64,000 nucleotides of DNA from Hyaloraphidium curvatum (Eukaryota; Monoblepharomycota; Hyaloraphidiomycetes; Hyaloraphidiales; Hyaloraphidiaceae). Within the stretch, counting starts at the first letter, position 1. Every line of letters begins with the position of its first letter. The translations under genes were made by a program, and so were the position numbers. Under the pieces are notes generated by a model, which worked only from the letters and a program-made list of their open reading frames with translations, was not told where the DNA came from and did not search any database. Below are positions 28,322-39,348 of the stretch, one piece after another. The stretch spans positions 589,717-653,716 of the forward strand of contig JAIVFI010000025.1 of NCBI GenBank assembly GCA_025558095.1, given 5' to 3'.

Positions 28322-30821
28322 CTAGTTCACCGATCCGCCCTGCGATCCGTCGCCGACAAGCCAGCCGTCGATCTCCACCCTCCCCATACCCTCCGCCCAG
28401 AACACCCAGTCTCCCTCGGCCTCACTGGCGCTCGCAAAGGGCGGCAGCTCGGCCACGATGGTGCGGGTGGCCCCTTCGGCGTCGTCATGCACGAGCAGAG
28501 CCTCGGATGGCGACCCCGCCCCCCCCTGGTCGAACCCGCTCGATTCGAGCGACGCCTGCGAGGCCTGGACGTCCTCGTCCGGCGCGCCGGCGTAGCTCTC
28601 CTGCACCTTGCGCAGCAGGCTCGCGCGGTACGCCGCCGCCGGGTTGTCGGCGGGCGCGGCCTGCCTGCCAACCCTGACCAGCGACGAGAAGGCGCCGAAG
28701 ATGCCGCGGCGAATGCTGCCGCCCTGCTGCTCGACCTCGTCGGCGGCGGGGGCGACGGCGCTCCAGTCGTGCGCGAAGACCATCCTCCACCCTTCCTCCT
28801 CCTTCCCCGCCCTGCCCTGGGCGACCTCCTTCAGCACCGCCAGGGCATCCACCTCCTTCCCCCCCTTCCCGACCCTCTTTGCCCACACCTTCACCTCCCC
28901 GCCAACCCTTCCCTCCTCGTCAGTCTCGGCCGTCAGCGCGACCTGCCAGCCCGACGGCACAGCCCCCCTCTGCACCCTCGCCCACCCGAGCCCCGCGCCC
29001 TGCCCGGGCACTGGCGCGTAAGCGATTCGCAGGCTCTCCACGGGCCACTTCCACGCCTCCGCCACCCGGCCCTCCCGCCGCATCTCGAAGGAGGCGACGT
29101 ACCGGGGGGGAACCTGCCCGTTGGCGCAGGCGAGGGGGCGCCGCCCGCCCCCGCGGAAGCGCGCCTCGATACGGGCGATGCGGCCGGGGGCGTGCTGTTC
29201 GGGGACCGAGAGGTCGTTGCGCAGGGCGACGTGGCCGTCGCCCTGCAGCAGGTCGTCGAGGCTGGCCGTGGGGTCCGAGGGGTGCAGCGAGTATTCGACC
29301 AGGCGGACGTGGCCGTTGCGGATGCGGGCGACGCGCACGTCCGAGACGGTGCAGGAAAAGTCGCCGCCCGCCGAGTGCCAGTGCGTGAACACGAAGGGGC
29401 GGGCGGGGATGCCGTGCATGGCGCGGAGGAGGTGCGCGAGGTGGGCGTCTGCGGAGCCGGAGCAGGGGAAGCTGAGGCGCACGTGCAAGTCGGGACCGAG
29501 GTTGGGGACCGAGGAGGCCGAGGCCGAGGCGGAGGCGCGGGAGAGGTGGGATTGCTTGCGCGAGGGGCGGGAGAAGGCGGTGATGCTGGCGAAGCGGAGG
29601 ACCGAGGCCGAAGGGGGTAGCGACGGCGGCGCAATGCCCTGGAGCTCGTCGGCCCCCGCGGACTCGATGGCCTGCCGCGAGGACGCCTCGATGCGGCGGT
29701 CGGGCCTGCGGGGCGCGATGCCGGCGCCCATGCCGCCGATCATCGGGTCCATCAGCCACAACTGGACCTCCTGCACCTCGAGCAGCCGCTTCCAGCCGCC
29801 GTGAATGAGGTGGTCGAGCTTGGCGTTGATGTGGCGGATGTTGTGCTCGGCGCGCAGCGACATGGTGCTGACAAAGTCGGACTGGATGCGGTCGCGGGCG
29901 GCCTGGCGGTTCTGCGACATCATGATGATGGGGGCCTGGAAGGCTGGAAACGTGGGGGTGAGCTGCTGTCGGCGACGTTCACGAGGCTGCTCCTACCCGC
30001 GAGCATGCTGAGGAACAGGTTGAGCAGGATGAAAGGGAACGGATCCCAATGCAAGTTCTCGGGCAGAATGACGGTGTTGAGCAGGCACCAAATGATGAGC
30101 GCGCTCAGCAGGGAGAGCACGAATCTGAAGACGGGAGCCGTGAGGACGCAATTGTCGGAGCCGCGAAGCTTGACACCGACGCCCAGGATCCGCCCCGTGC
30201 CGCGACGCCGTCCGCCGCCCGCTGTCCAAGAGTCCTGTTCGTCTCGAACTTCTTTTGCCAACCCCCCTCCTTCTCCTCCCACTCCTCGAGGTTCTTCATC
30301 GCCGCGTCCCCGAGCTGCCCCGTGGCCCGCGCGTCCTCCTCCAGCAACGCGTGCAGCCTCGCTGACAGGATGCGGCGCAGGCACGACGCGCAGGCGGCGT
30401 TGGGCTTGGGCGGCTGCGCGCCCAGGGGCACCTTGGTGGCTTTGCCCTGCGCCGGCTTGGATGCGCTGCCGACCAGCGCGAGCACGGCAGGGGATAGAGC
30501 CCGCAGCGGGACCATGGCCTCCTCGAGCCGGCCGCAGACGGCGCACGCCTCGGGACGGGTGGGCTTGGTGGCTCCGGCACCGGCCCCCTTGTCGGGCTTC
30601 CCGGCTGGCACTCCAATCCGAGGCATTGTAGGCGCCTCGTATCCCTCCGCCGTCTGCGCCACGGAGGAATCGGGGCCGGCCGCGGTGCCGGGCGACGCGT
30701 CGGGGGTGCCGGCGCGGGGCGTGGCGGAGCCCTCGTCGGTGCCCGCCGAAGGAGGAGCGCCGTCCACGACGATGCTGTGCAGTGAGGCCGCGGGATGCAG
30801 GGCCGGCGGTGCGGGATCCAT
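28322..30821 (-). CDS. Large DUF1003-domain membrane protein
   Basis: Three exons, 30821-30181, 30124-29997 and 29943-28322, give 796 aa. Residues 1-190 are an N-terminal extension with two CxxC pairs (EACAVCGRL and NAACASCLRR) that could bind zinc. The DUF1003 core is rebuilt across both introns: TLGQRAADGVAARGGSW, FVLSLLSALIIW, ILLNLFLSMLAAFQAPIIMM and SQNRQAARDRIQSD, then LDHLIHGGWKRLLEVQEVQL. Bacterial DUF1003 proteins are ~180 aa with two TMs and a similar C-terminal helix. Here a ~480 aa region with no recognised domain follows, Ser/Ala-rich then beta-rich. Function is unknown. It is divergent from the HExxH gene at 31268. Confidence 0.85.
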
Positions 30822-31267
30822 GGCTCGGATGGGCGGTGTGCAGGGGTCGGATCCGGAAAGCTTTTGGAAGGGCCGCGCGGTCCAAACACCGCGCTTGGGC
30901 CCGGGCGACGACCCCTGGCAGCGGAAATGGCAGCAAAGCCAAATCACGGTTGACCACGCTTCGTGGCCACTGCACTGCAACAGCAGACTTTTTCAGTCCT
31001 GGTCTCGCTGATGATTTCGAGAACGGGGGTGGTCGGCTTTACACTGTCGAGGATCCAGAGGACCAGCCGCTGGTGGTCGAGGGCGGCATCTCCAATCACC
31101 ACAAAAGCTCGATATCCAGTATTCTCTATGTTGTGCTGCGACGATTTGCTGCGCTCCGGGCGAGCAAATCGCTCTTTCGGGCGATGACGTGGGAAGGGAC
31201 CGTGCGTCCCTAAAAGGGACGCGCTCCGCCCGCCCGGGAACGACCAGTCATCCAAACTCCACACACG
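30822..31267. other. Divergent intergenic region
   Basis: 446 bp between the starts of the DUF1003 gene (left, minus) and the HExxH gene (right, plus); presumably both promoters. A/T-richer around 31080-31140. No conserved element was recognised. Confidence 0.35.
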
Positions 31268-33862
31268 ATGCCGCCCCCTCCCCGTCCCGCGGGAGGCAGA
31301 CGGCAAAATGACCGCGCCCGGCTGCGATGGGACGCCGAGTGCGACACGGCGGCGGTGTCCCCGGGGACGTGCAGCGCCATCCTGGCCGCCCTGAAGCGCG
31401 CGTCGGCCGCCGTCGAAGCGGGGCTGGCGCTGCGGAGGCCGTTGACGATGAAGCTCTCGGCAACGGCGGGCGGCGCCGGGAGGGACGTGCACGTGCTGGC
31501 GGCGGCGAGCGTGCCGGGGTGGTTCGACGGGGCGAGGGGGAGAGTGCCGCAGGCGCTGGCGAGGCAGGCGGAGGAGGAGCCGCCCGACGCCGGGCGGTGG
31601 GACGCAATGGTCACCGTGGCCATGCCGCCGGAGGGATTCTTCTTTGAGGGGGATCCGACCGTCGCCGGGGAATCAAGGCCCAATTTCGGTGGGTGGATGG
31701 ATCCTCCTGGTCGCACGGGGACGCTGACCGCTCCCGCCCGTGCAGACGCCGTGCTGCACCACGAACTGCTCCACGCCTTCGGGCTCGCCACCTCCCTTGC
31801 CCCCGCCTTTGGCACAGGCGCCCTCGCGACGGCGCCCGTCACCAACGGCACCCGCTTCGTCTCCTTCTCCCAACCGAACGCCTTTGACAACTTCCTCGTC
31901 GACAGCTCCACGGGAACTCCGCTGTCGCGGCTCTGGGCCGATGTGGCTTCTTTCCGGACCGAGGACGCCGACCACGCCACCGCATTCCGGACGTCGCGGG
32001 CCTACGCGTCCGCTGCGGAGCTCTACGACCTCGCCACGACGCCTGAGCGGGTCGCCTTCCAATCCCCCACCGGCACCCGCATAATCCTCGACACCTCCTC
32101 CAAGCCCTTCATCCCCGGCCGCTCCCTCTCCCACCTCTCCTCCACTAGCAACCCCTCGGAGCTTCTCCTCCTCCCCACCGCCCCGCGCGGCCCGCTCCCG
32201 GAATCCATGCTCGCAAACACCACCGCAGGCAGGGTGATCCGCCTGTCGCCGGCGGCCACGGCGATGCTCCGGGCGATCGGTTGGACGCCCTGCGAGGACG
32301 ATCCCGCCGCGTGTGTGGGGAGCGCGGCGGCGGCGCCGCCCCCGGCCGCGGCCTCATCGGGCTTGCCGACGTGGGCCATCGGGGTGATTGCCGCCGCGGG
32401 GGTGCTTTTCGTTGCAGCGCTCGCGGGGGGGCTGTTCCTCATGCGGAGACGGCGTGCGGCCAAGCCCGTCGAAGAGGACGAGGAGAAGGATGCCAAAGTT
32501 CCGACATCGCCGGCGCCGTCGAGGTCCAAGGTCGGGCCCGATGAGCCACCGGCGGCACCGATGCCCGACAGGACCTCGACGCCTGCGCCCCGCACTTCGA
32601 CACCCGCTCCTCGACCCGGCACACCCGCCTCTGCCTCCCGCGCCGCCACCCCCGCACCGATCAACCCCTCGCCCTCGCCCTCGCCCGCCTCCGGCCGTGC
32701 CACCCCCACAACCCTGTCACGCACCCCCTCCGCCTCCCCCGCCCCGCACGCACGCAGCGCCTCCGCTTCCTCCCACCGGAGCATGTCCGCGGCCTGGGAC
32801 GCCGCGTTTGCCCAGCCGGCCAAGATGCAGCGCACCGATTCCTCCGGCTCCGACGCCGCGCTGATCCCGATCGATCCGCGCTTGCCGCAGGGCGACTTCC
32901 GCGCGCTGGCGTCGGCTTCGCTGCCCATGTCGCGCACGGAAAGGCTGCGCGCTGCGGAGGGGTCGGGCTCGGTTCCCCTGCGGAAGCCGGCGGCGCCGGG
33001 CAAGCTCGTGCGCACGCAGTCCTATGCTTCCGAGCGCGGCGCGGCGAGGGCGGACTCGTTCGCCTCGGCGGGATCAAGATCGAGGGCGTCGTCGTTCTCG
33101 TCGGACGGCGGGGACGGGATCGGGGTGCAGCCGCAGTTTGCGGTGCGGCCTGAGTCGCTCTCCGGGATGCCGTCGAGGTCTTCGTCGCCGGCGTTGGCGC
33201 GGCCGCCCGTCGTCCGGTCGACCTCCTACAGCACGGACCCAGCGAAAGAACGCACAAGTACCGCCTCTCGTGCGCCGCGGACTCGTGGAGCGTCCGCATC
33301 TTCGCGGACGAGGGAATCGCCGCTGCTGGCGCTGGCCGCGAAACCCCCCGCGTTCTCCGAGGTTGCATCCAGGAGCCTGCCCATGCCCGGCTCGCGCCTG
33401 GCGGAACCCGACTCGGACTCGGACTCGGATTCGGATTCCGAGGGCGGCTACTACGTCGTTCCCGAGAACGTCACGGGCGCGAGGCCGGCTACCTCCTCGA
33501 TGGACGGCCGCGCGTCGCCCTCCCCCCGATCGCGCACCGCCTCGCAAACTTCACGCACCTCATCCCCACCATCTTCCCCCCCTCCATCCTCCCAAACCTC
33601 TCCCCGCCACCCCAAACCCGCCTTCGTCATCCCCCTCCCGGACCGCATCCCCCTCCCCGAACGCGCCGCCGGCCCCACGCCAAACTACACCCCCCCGCGC
33701 GCGTCCCCGGGCGCGGGCAGGCGAACCCCGGGGTTCGCGCTGGAGCTACCGAGGGGGAGTCCCGGGCAGGGGAAGATGATGAGGCCGAGCCCGCTGAGGC
33801 CGGCGGAGGAGGGGGGGGATTACTTCTCGCTGGCGGTGGCGCCCGAGGAAGAATCGGGGTAG
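31268..33862 (+). CDS. HExxH putative metalloprotease, single-pass membrane protein, copy 1
   Basis: Read through, 864 aa. I predict removal of a 57 nt stopless intron (31689-31745, GTGGGT...CAG) at the codon where the paralogue at 39520 has a clear intron, giving 845 aa. The zinc-binding motif is HHELLHAFG (His146, Glu147, His150, Gly153 after splicing) with an AFDNFLVD block downstream. One TM (GVIAAAGVLFVAALAGGLFL, about residues 350-370) is followed by Arg-rich and Glu-rich stop-transfer residues. The long C-terminal tail (~470 aa) is Ser/Pro/Thr-rich with a run of Asp-Ser repeats near 33415-33440. No signal peptide is apparent at the N-terminus, which is odd for a type I topology; an upstream exon may be missing. 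The peptidase family is not identified. Confidence 0.7.
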   Translation: MPPPPRPAGGRRQNDRARLRWDAECDTAAVSPGTCSAILAALKRASAAVEAGLALRRPLTMKLSATAGGAGRDVHVLAAASVPGWFDGARGRVPQALARQAEEEPPDAGRWDAMVTVAMPPEGFFFEGDPTVAGESRPNFGGWMDPPGRTGTLTAPARADAVLHHELLHAFGLATSLAPAFGTGALATAPVTNGTRFVSFSQPNAFDNFLVDSSTGTPLSRLWADVASFRTEDADHATAFRTSRAYASAAELYDLATTPERVAFQSPTGTRIILDTSSKPFIPGRSLSHLSSTSNPSELLLLPTAPRGPLPESMLANTTAGRVIRLSPAATAMLRAIGWTPCEDDPAACVGSAAAAPPPAAASSGLPTWAIGVIAAAGVLFVAALAGGLFLMRRRRAAKPVEEDEEKDAKVPTSPAPSRSKVGPDEPPAAPMPDRTSTPAPRTSTPAPRPGTPASASRAATPAPINPSPSPSPASGRATPTTLSRTPSASPAPHARSASASSHRSMSAAWDAAFAQPAKMQRTDSSGSDAALIPIDPRLPQGDFRALASASLPMSRTERLRAAEGSGSVPLRKPAAPGKLVRTQSYASERGAARADSFASAGSRSRASSFSSDGGDGIGVQPQFAVRPESLSGMPSRSSSPALARPPVVRSTSYSTDPAKERTSTASRAPRTRGASASSRTRESPLLALAAKPPAFSEVASRSLPMPGSRLAEPDSDSDSDSDSEGGYYVVPENVTGARPATSSMDGRASPSPRSRTASQTSRTSSPPSSPPPSSQTSPRHPKPAFVIPLPDRIPLPERAAGPTPNYTPPRASPGAGRRTPGFALELPRGSPGQGKMMRPSPLRPAEEGGDYFSLAVAPEEESG

Positions 33863-34026
33863 AGCGCGTGCATGGAACAGCGTGTATATGCACAGATACC
33901 AGAGAAGGCACGAGCAAGGATCATGTTAGCCTGCTGAATCGTGATCCCGAAGTCCGAGATATAGGGAAGACGCCGCCGTAAACAACAGCTCACGGGGGAC
34001 TCGAGCAAAGCCGAGCCTCGGCGACG

Positions 34027-35359
34027 ATGCAAACCCTACTCGTCGAGATCCTGGATCTCATCCTCTCGTGCGATGCCGTCTCGCTGGCGGAGCTCTACCA
34101 CCTGCGCCGTTGTTGCCGCTCCGTCGGCGCCGCGGCCTCGCGGGCCTTCCGGCGCCGGATGAAATACGTGCTCGCCCTCAGCAAGGACAGCGACGCGTTT
34201 CTCGACTTTGTGCAGGCCGTCAGGGGGCCGGAGCCGGAAGATTTCGGGCTGGCGCCGCTCGACCCCAGGATGGACCCCAGGATCCTCGGGAGGATGATGG
34301 CCGATGCCGGGCTGCCGGTCGAGTCGGCCATCACCCTGGAACCGATCCGCCCCCGCGACGAGGCGGAGCTCATCGGACCTGGAGGGAGCGGGACGAGCTA
34401 TCCCGACCCGGAACGCGAGGGGAGCTTCTCGCGGGGATGGGCGCGACGCCGGCCGAGCTGGCCCTCGTCGCCCGCAACCTGGGCTACTCGACGAACGCCG
34501 GACACGAACACGAGCACGGCCACGTGATGCGCATGCGCATAATGTCCGGCTTCCTGCACGGCTACGGGTGGCCTTCCAAGGCATCCGGGGAGGTGGCGCT
34601 GAGGGCGCTGGACTACTTCCCCGCGTTGTCTATCGCCGACCGCTGGTCCATCATCTTCAGCGTGGAAAGGTGGATCGCGGCGGACAGGCGCGACCCCGAT
34701 CCAGAGCTGCTCGATGAATTCGTCCGGGACTGCCTGCCGCGCCTCGTAGACTACGCCAGGAACCACATGCGCAAGCCGGACAGTTTGGACGACGCGAGCA
34801 TTACCCGCTACGTTGTGGCGGAGATCCTCGGCAAGGTTTCGACCGGGTACATTGCCGGCGCCCTGCTCGCACGCTCGAACGATCCCCTTTTCCCCGACCC
34901 GAACGCGGTGCTGGATGCGACGTACGACTTCATCCACTGTATCAACGTGATCTGGTGCTACACCCGCCTGCGCACGGAGGAACCGGGTCCGCTTGCAGTC
35001 GGACCCGAGGATTCGCGGCGCCTGTTCTCGCAGATCGGCTAGAGGCCCGATTTCGGCGCCACCGTCGGACCATGCTGCGGCACGACTTCTTTGCCGTCCA
35101 CTGGGATCCGGAATGGCCCGTCATCGACGAGCACATCGCCGACGACTGGCAGTTCGCCATCACCTTTGCAGATGCGTTCGCACCCAAGAGCAGATTCTTC
35201 GGGGACTTTGACGCCGTCGAAGAGAACGTTGCTACGTTTGCCGACGCCAACGGCCTCCGCGGGAGCAGCGTGTGGATGGAAGTTGCCCGTGCCAGACACG
35301 AGGAACGCGGGGTGGACCAGGTCTCGGCGCAGATGTTGTGTGCCGCGGTCGGTGCGTAG
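34027..35359 (+). CDS. F-box-like N-terminus, hypothetical protein
   Basis: Proposed exons 34027-34317, 34398-34986 and 35034-35359 give 401 aa. The first ~45 residues (LLVEILDLILSCDAVSLAEL, YHLRRCCRSVG) resemble an F-box, which docks substrates to SCF ubiquitin ligases through Skp1. The rest is helical and unrecognised, with a HEHEHGH cluster near the middle of exon 2. The second intron (47 nt, GTCCGC...CAG) restores the frame cleanly. The first (80 nt, GTCGAG...GAG) has a poor acceptor, and the gene could instead carry a frameshift there. Moderately sure it is a gene, unsure of exon 1-2 junction and of the F-box call. Confidence 0.55.
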
Positions 35360-35504
35360 CTTCCACCAGAATGTACAATCCACGTAAGAGCATCAGTGTT
35401 TCACAGAGCTTCTCGCAACCTGCGCTCCGCCTTCCGGGGAGATAGATCAGCTCCGAGCAAGGGATTTGGCCAAGATCCATGTAACCCCGTCTGGAGCCCC
35501 GAGA

Positions 35505-36854
35505 ATGGCGCGTCCAGCGTCTCTATCGGGCTCGGAGTTCGCGGACGACGACGACGATGATTCGTTCTCCGACCTCGGCTACGGCTCGGGCAACGAGCGG
35601 GGCCCGCAGGACCCGGCCGACGCGCCCGACGGCTCGGAGATATGGGCCTTCGTGGAGCACCCGCCGTCGGAGATGCCGGGCTACTACCCACGCCGGAAGA
35701 CGCCGACGCCGCCTGCTGTTGCGGCGGAAGAGCTCTGCGAGGTCCACGGGGCGAGGCAGCCGTGCGCTTTCCTGGTCTCGCGGCCGTGCCACTGTCCGGC
35801 GCGGAGGCCGGTGCGGAACCTGGCCTGCTTCAAGGTAGGACGGTCCTTCTTCATTCTGTCGTTGCTCATTGTTGACATGCCGGGGGTCCCTCGACAGACA
35901 AAGTGGCCGGGCTGCGGGGGGACGTGCTCCAAGCCGCGCCACTGCGGGCACCCTTGCACACGCCTTTGCCACATCGGCGAGTGCGACGGTCCGTGCGGCG
36001 AGTGCCGCCGGATCGCAACCGAACTGCTGAGGGCGATCGAGGACGACAGGGGCACGGAAACCCCCACGGACTTTGCCGCGTCGTCGGCCGGCACCCCCGC
36101 CCCATCCTCCCCCTCCCCTCCCGATCCCTTCCCCTTCGAATACTCCGCTTACCTCCTCGAATTCTACTACTCCAATCCCCGCGCCTCGCTCTCCGCCGAG
36201 CGCGCCCTCCGCGCCCTGTGCGCCGCCGGCGCTGGGTCGCACCACTTCCCACCCGCGTCGAGGCCCCACCGGAAGTTCCTGCACACGCTGGCGGAGCTGT
36301 TCGGGCTCGAGAGCGAGAGCTTGGATCCCGAGCCCATGAGGAGCGTGGTGGTGAGGGTACCGGTGCCGGGACGGGGGAGGAGGAAGGCGGACGCGGAGGA
36401 GGGGAGCGACGGGGAGGTGAAGCTCGTCAGGGCGGGGAGATTCGGGATGTGGGTTGCCCCGTTCGTCGGCTGCGAGCACCTTGCTGACAATTACTGTCCG
36501 AGCAGACCATCACTGGGGCTGAAGGAGGCTGCGCTGATCTGGAGGAAGACCGGGAAGCTGGCGAGGTTGCCGCTTCCGGAATCGGAGGCGGCGCCCTCTC
36601 CTTTGCCGGAAACTGGCGCGGAAGCCCAGAACAGGGAAGAAGAAGAAGCTGCAGTCGATGCCGAGGGCACCAAGGAGGACGATACCCCCGCCCCGGAAAC
36701 GGAGCCCGCGGCGATCGATACCCGCAAGTCGGTCGAGGAGTCGCCGAGGGAGAAGCGGAGGCGGAAGAAGGGGACGACGGCGCGAATTGTGGAGGGGCCG
36801 AAGGCGGTCGTCACGGGGACGATGTGGGACGTCCTGGGCGAGGAGGAGGGGTGA
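35505..36854 (+). CDS. NF-X1-type zinc finger and R3H domain protein
   Basis: Exons 35505-35834 and 35898-36854 flank a stopless 63 nt intron (GTAGGA...CAG); 428 aa. The intron call is supported because its removal joins NLACFK to TKWPGCGGTC, placing the Cys clusters in register. The finger region has CHCPARRPV, then PGCGGTCSKPRHCGHPC and CHIGECDGPCGEC, the NF-X1 Cys/His spacing. An R3H single-stranded nucleic acid binding domain follows (HRKFLHTLAELFGL, about residues 245-275). N-terminal acidic and C-terminal Glu/Lys-rich tails flank these. NF-X1/FAP1 proteins are 900-1100 aa with many fingers; this one is much reduced. Probable nuclear regulator or RNA-binding factor. Confidence 0.8.
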   Translation: MARPASLSGSEFADDDDDDSFSDLGYGSGNERGPQDPADAPDGSEIWAFVEHPPSEMPGYYPRRKTPTPPAVAAEELCEVHGARQPCAFLVSRPCHCPARRPVRNLACFKVGRSFFILSLLIVDMPGVPRQTKWPGCGGTCSKPRHCGHPCTRLCHIGECDGPCGECRRIATELLRAIEDDRGTETPTDFAASSAGTPAPSSPSPPDPFPFEYSAYLLEFYYSNPRASLSAERALRALCAAGAGSHHFPPASRPHRKFLHTLAELFGLESESLDPEPMRSVVVRVPVPGRGRRKADAEEGSDGEVKLVRAGRFGMWVAPFVGCEHLADNYCPSRPSLGLKEAALIWRKTGKLARLPLPESEAAPSPLPETGAEAQNREEEEAAVDAEGTKEDDTPAPETEPAAIDTRKSVEESPREKRRRKKGTTARIVEGPKAVVTGTMWDVLGEEEG

Positions 36855-37077
36855 TCGTAGGCGGGAATAAGGAAGACTTCAAGAAGACGCTTGTGAGGGT
36901 CAGCGACGCGAAGAAAAGAACACTGGCCCCGTCTCCCTTTCACGCCCATTCCTTGCCGATTGAGGATTGGATCGCCTGAAATCTCGTCGTTCGAGACACT
37001 CCGACGTGCCCCGCGTCCCTAGAGCATACTGCCCCGCGCCACCGTTCCCCTGGGCCTCTTCGCGTCGCGTCCCAGCG

Positions 37078-37395
37078 ATGGCCGCGAACGGCTGCACCCG
37101 CGCCGTCATCCCCGTTCCCCGCCTCCTCGCCCTCTACTCCATCGCATACGCCATCAACCTCCCCCTGGGCTACTGGCGGACCGACCACCCGCGGTACTCG
37201 TGGCAGTGGTTCGGCCTGATCCACGCGTCGATCCCGCTCATCATCCCGCTTCGGAAGGTGCTCCTGAGGTCGTTCAGGAGGCCGTGGGTGGTGCCTGCGA
37301 ACATTGCGGTGGCGGTGGTGGGGCAGCTCGTCGGAGGGAGGATGAACGAGATGTCGAGGGCGGGTAAGAACGCAGCGGAAGTTCGAGAGGGCTGA
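37078..37395 (+). CDS. Small two- or three-TM hypothetical protein
   Basis: 105 aa from the ATG at 37078. Hydrophobic stretches RLLALYSIAYAINLPLGY, WFGLIHASIPLIIPL and VVPANIAVAVVGQLVGG suggest two or three membrane passes separated by Arg/Lys-rich loops (RKVLLRSFRR). No family was recognised. Codon third positions are G/C-rich as in its neighbours, which supports a real gene. A possible further exon downstream cannot be excluded. Confidence 0.5.
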   Translation: MAANGCTRAVIPVPRLLALYSIAYAINLPLGYWRTDHPRYSWQWFGLIHASIPLIIPLRKVLLRSFRRPWVVPANIAVAVVGQLVGGRMNEMSRAGKNAAEVREG

Positions 37396-37870
37396 CGGCG
37401 ATGAGGATTCGGCCCGGGTGGCGCCTTTCGGCATGGTCGACGGACAACGAGCCCTTTGCAACGCGTTGCAACGCGTTTGGCGTGGGACAGGGCCCTCTAT
37501 CTCTTGGAACGGACTCGCGCTACCAGGGACGTGAACCGTACTCGGCCTCAATCCAGGCGGAACTTGGCTATTCCTCTACTCCTGAGGAACGTTGCCAAAT
37601 CGGCTGTCGCCAATATGGCTGGGACCCCTGTTTTTGGTGGGTCGATGAAGTCTGGACGACGCATGGTCGACAGCAAGAGAAGAAACATCCGGACTTCTAT
37701 GGCATAGATAGATCACATTCAACCATCTCGCATTTCGTTTCTGGCTAGTTGCTCCCTTCCTGATTGAAGTTGACAGGCAGTTCCATCGCGTCAAGGGGCG
37801 CCTCCCGCGCGGACGCCGCCCGCTCCGCGACTTCGTCTCCCACCCGTTTTCCGCTCCGCACGCGACCACC
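37396..37870. other. Intergenic, nothing recognised
   Basis: A short direct repeat (GCAACGCGTT twice near 37457-37475) is the only structure noticed. It probably contains the promoter of the NmrA-like gene. Confidence 0.35.
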
Positions 37871-39348
37871 ATGGCCTCCGACGCCCCGTACACCATCCTC
37901 GTCCTCGGCGGCACCGGCATTGTTGGCGCCTTCTGCCTGCGCGGCCTCCACGCGCTCGCCGCGTCCGGCGCGACCGTGCGCGGCAGGCGGCCGAGGGTGG
38001 TCGCCGCCGCGCGGAGCGAGGAAAAGTGCGCGCGGCTGGTGGCAGAGGGGTTGGCGGACGAGGGGAGGTTGCTGGATTTGGACAAGCCGAGGGGGTTCAA
38101 GAACGCGTTGCAGGGTGGGAGACTACAGGACAGGAACGCGTTCAGGGGGCGCTGACGCGTCGGACGTGTCGTGACCGGGCTCAGGTGTCGATGGCGTGTT
38201 CTTCATGAACGGTTACACGGCAAAGTGGGTGTTCGCGGGCCAGAGCGCTCGGCGGTGGGGACCTGACCTTCGCCGTGCACCGACCATCTGGCACCCACAG
38301 TATGATGAGCCAGGCCAAGTGGTTCATCGACGCCGCCGCGGCCGCCGGTGCGCTACTCTCCCACGCGTTCTGGATCCAGCATTGACTGGTCTTCCTGTTC
38401 AGGCGTGCAGCACTTTGTCCACCTTTCTGCCGACGTGCCTCGGAATCAGTTCGTGATGGTGGGGGGGCGTGCGGGGCTCTGGCCTGACTCAACTGATGTT
38501 TCTGTTCCATCGGACGTAGCACATCGCGTGGCACGGTGGGCGCCTTTACCTCCCGCGCCGCGACCGCTCTGACAGGCAACCAATCGGCAGAGCTCGTCGA
38601 CAGCTATATGCAGGTCAAGCTCCCCGGCAAATGGACCATCCTGGCGCCGGGCTACTTCACCGAGAACATCGTGTCGTACAACGGGCGGAAGAGGGTCAAC
38701 GATGGTGCGTCCGCGCGCGGCGCGGGATGGATGCTGGCTGACGCGGCGGTGTGGTTGCCAGGGGTCGTGACGGTGCTGGGGAACCCGAACGCGCCGATCC
38801 AATTCATCGCGTGCGAGGACATTGGGGAGGTTGCCGCGCGGTGGGCTGGACATGCGCTCGGCTCATCTGACTAAGCTGAGCGACGTGCCTTTGCTCTTGC
38901 CCACAGCTGCCTCATGGACCCGGACGCGCACATCGGCAAGACCCACACCCTGCTCACCGAAGTCGCCACCATGTGGGTTCCATTTCAATCTCGAATCGTG
39001 ACTACTCATCCTCGGACACAAAACTCCAGCAACCAAGCCCTCTCCACCATCTCCTCCACCCTCAACGCCCCCCTGCGCGTGCAGACCCTCACCCCCGACG
39101 AAACCTACGACGAGGCCATGCGCGCCGACCCCCGGGACGGCGGCCGCCTCGCCTACTTCGCGTGCGTGCGCGACCTGATGGCCACCACCATGGCCGGGCT
39201 CGAGGAGCGCGTCAAGAAGCCCGGCGGAAGACAGGCGCCGGTATATCCGGAGGTGGTGGAAAGAATCTGCGGGAGGAAGGCTGTGACGATCGGGGAGTGG
39301 GCGAGGAGGAACAGGCACTGGTTCGAGGAGAAGGGGGCGAGGCTGTGA
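37871..39348 (+). CDS. NmrA-like NAD(P)-binding reductase
   Basis: Eight exons: 37871-38114, 38185-38224, 38301-38347, 38403-38452, 38520-38535, 38576-38840, 38907-38972 and 39030-39348; 348 aa. It starts with a Rossmann glycine motif (ILVLGGTGIVGAF), then GVDGVFFMNGYT, QAKWFIDAAAAAGVQHFVHL, a HIAWHGNQSAEL helix bridging three exons, TILAPGYFTENI, CEDIGEVAARCLMDPDAHIG and a LLTEVATINQALSTIS closing helix. These are the landmarks of the NmrA/isoflavone-reductase-like atypical SDRs, which sense or reduce with NAD(P)H. Exon 5 is only 16 nt and intron 5 only 40 nt, yet both are required for the conserved helix. Four of seven donors are GTGGG. Role unknown; cytosolic. Confidence 0.85.

Noticed and set aside
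28190-29620. 476-codon plus-strand open frame
   Set aside because: Shadow of the DUF1003 gene's last exon; no homology or domain pattern.
36967-37395. 142-codon version of the small membrane protein
   Set aside because: It requires a non-ATG start; the ATG at 37078 directly precedes the hydrophobic segments and is preferred.
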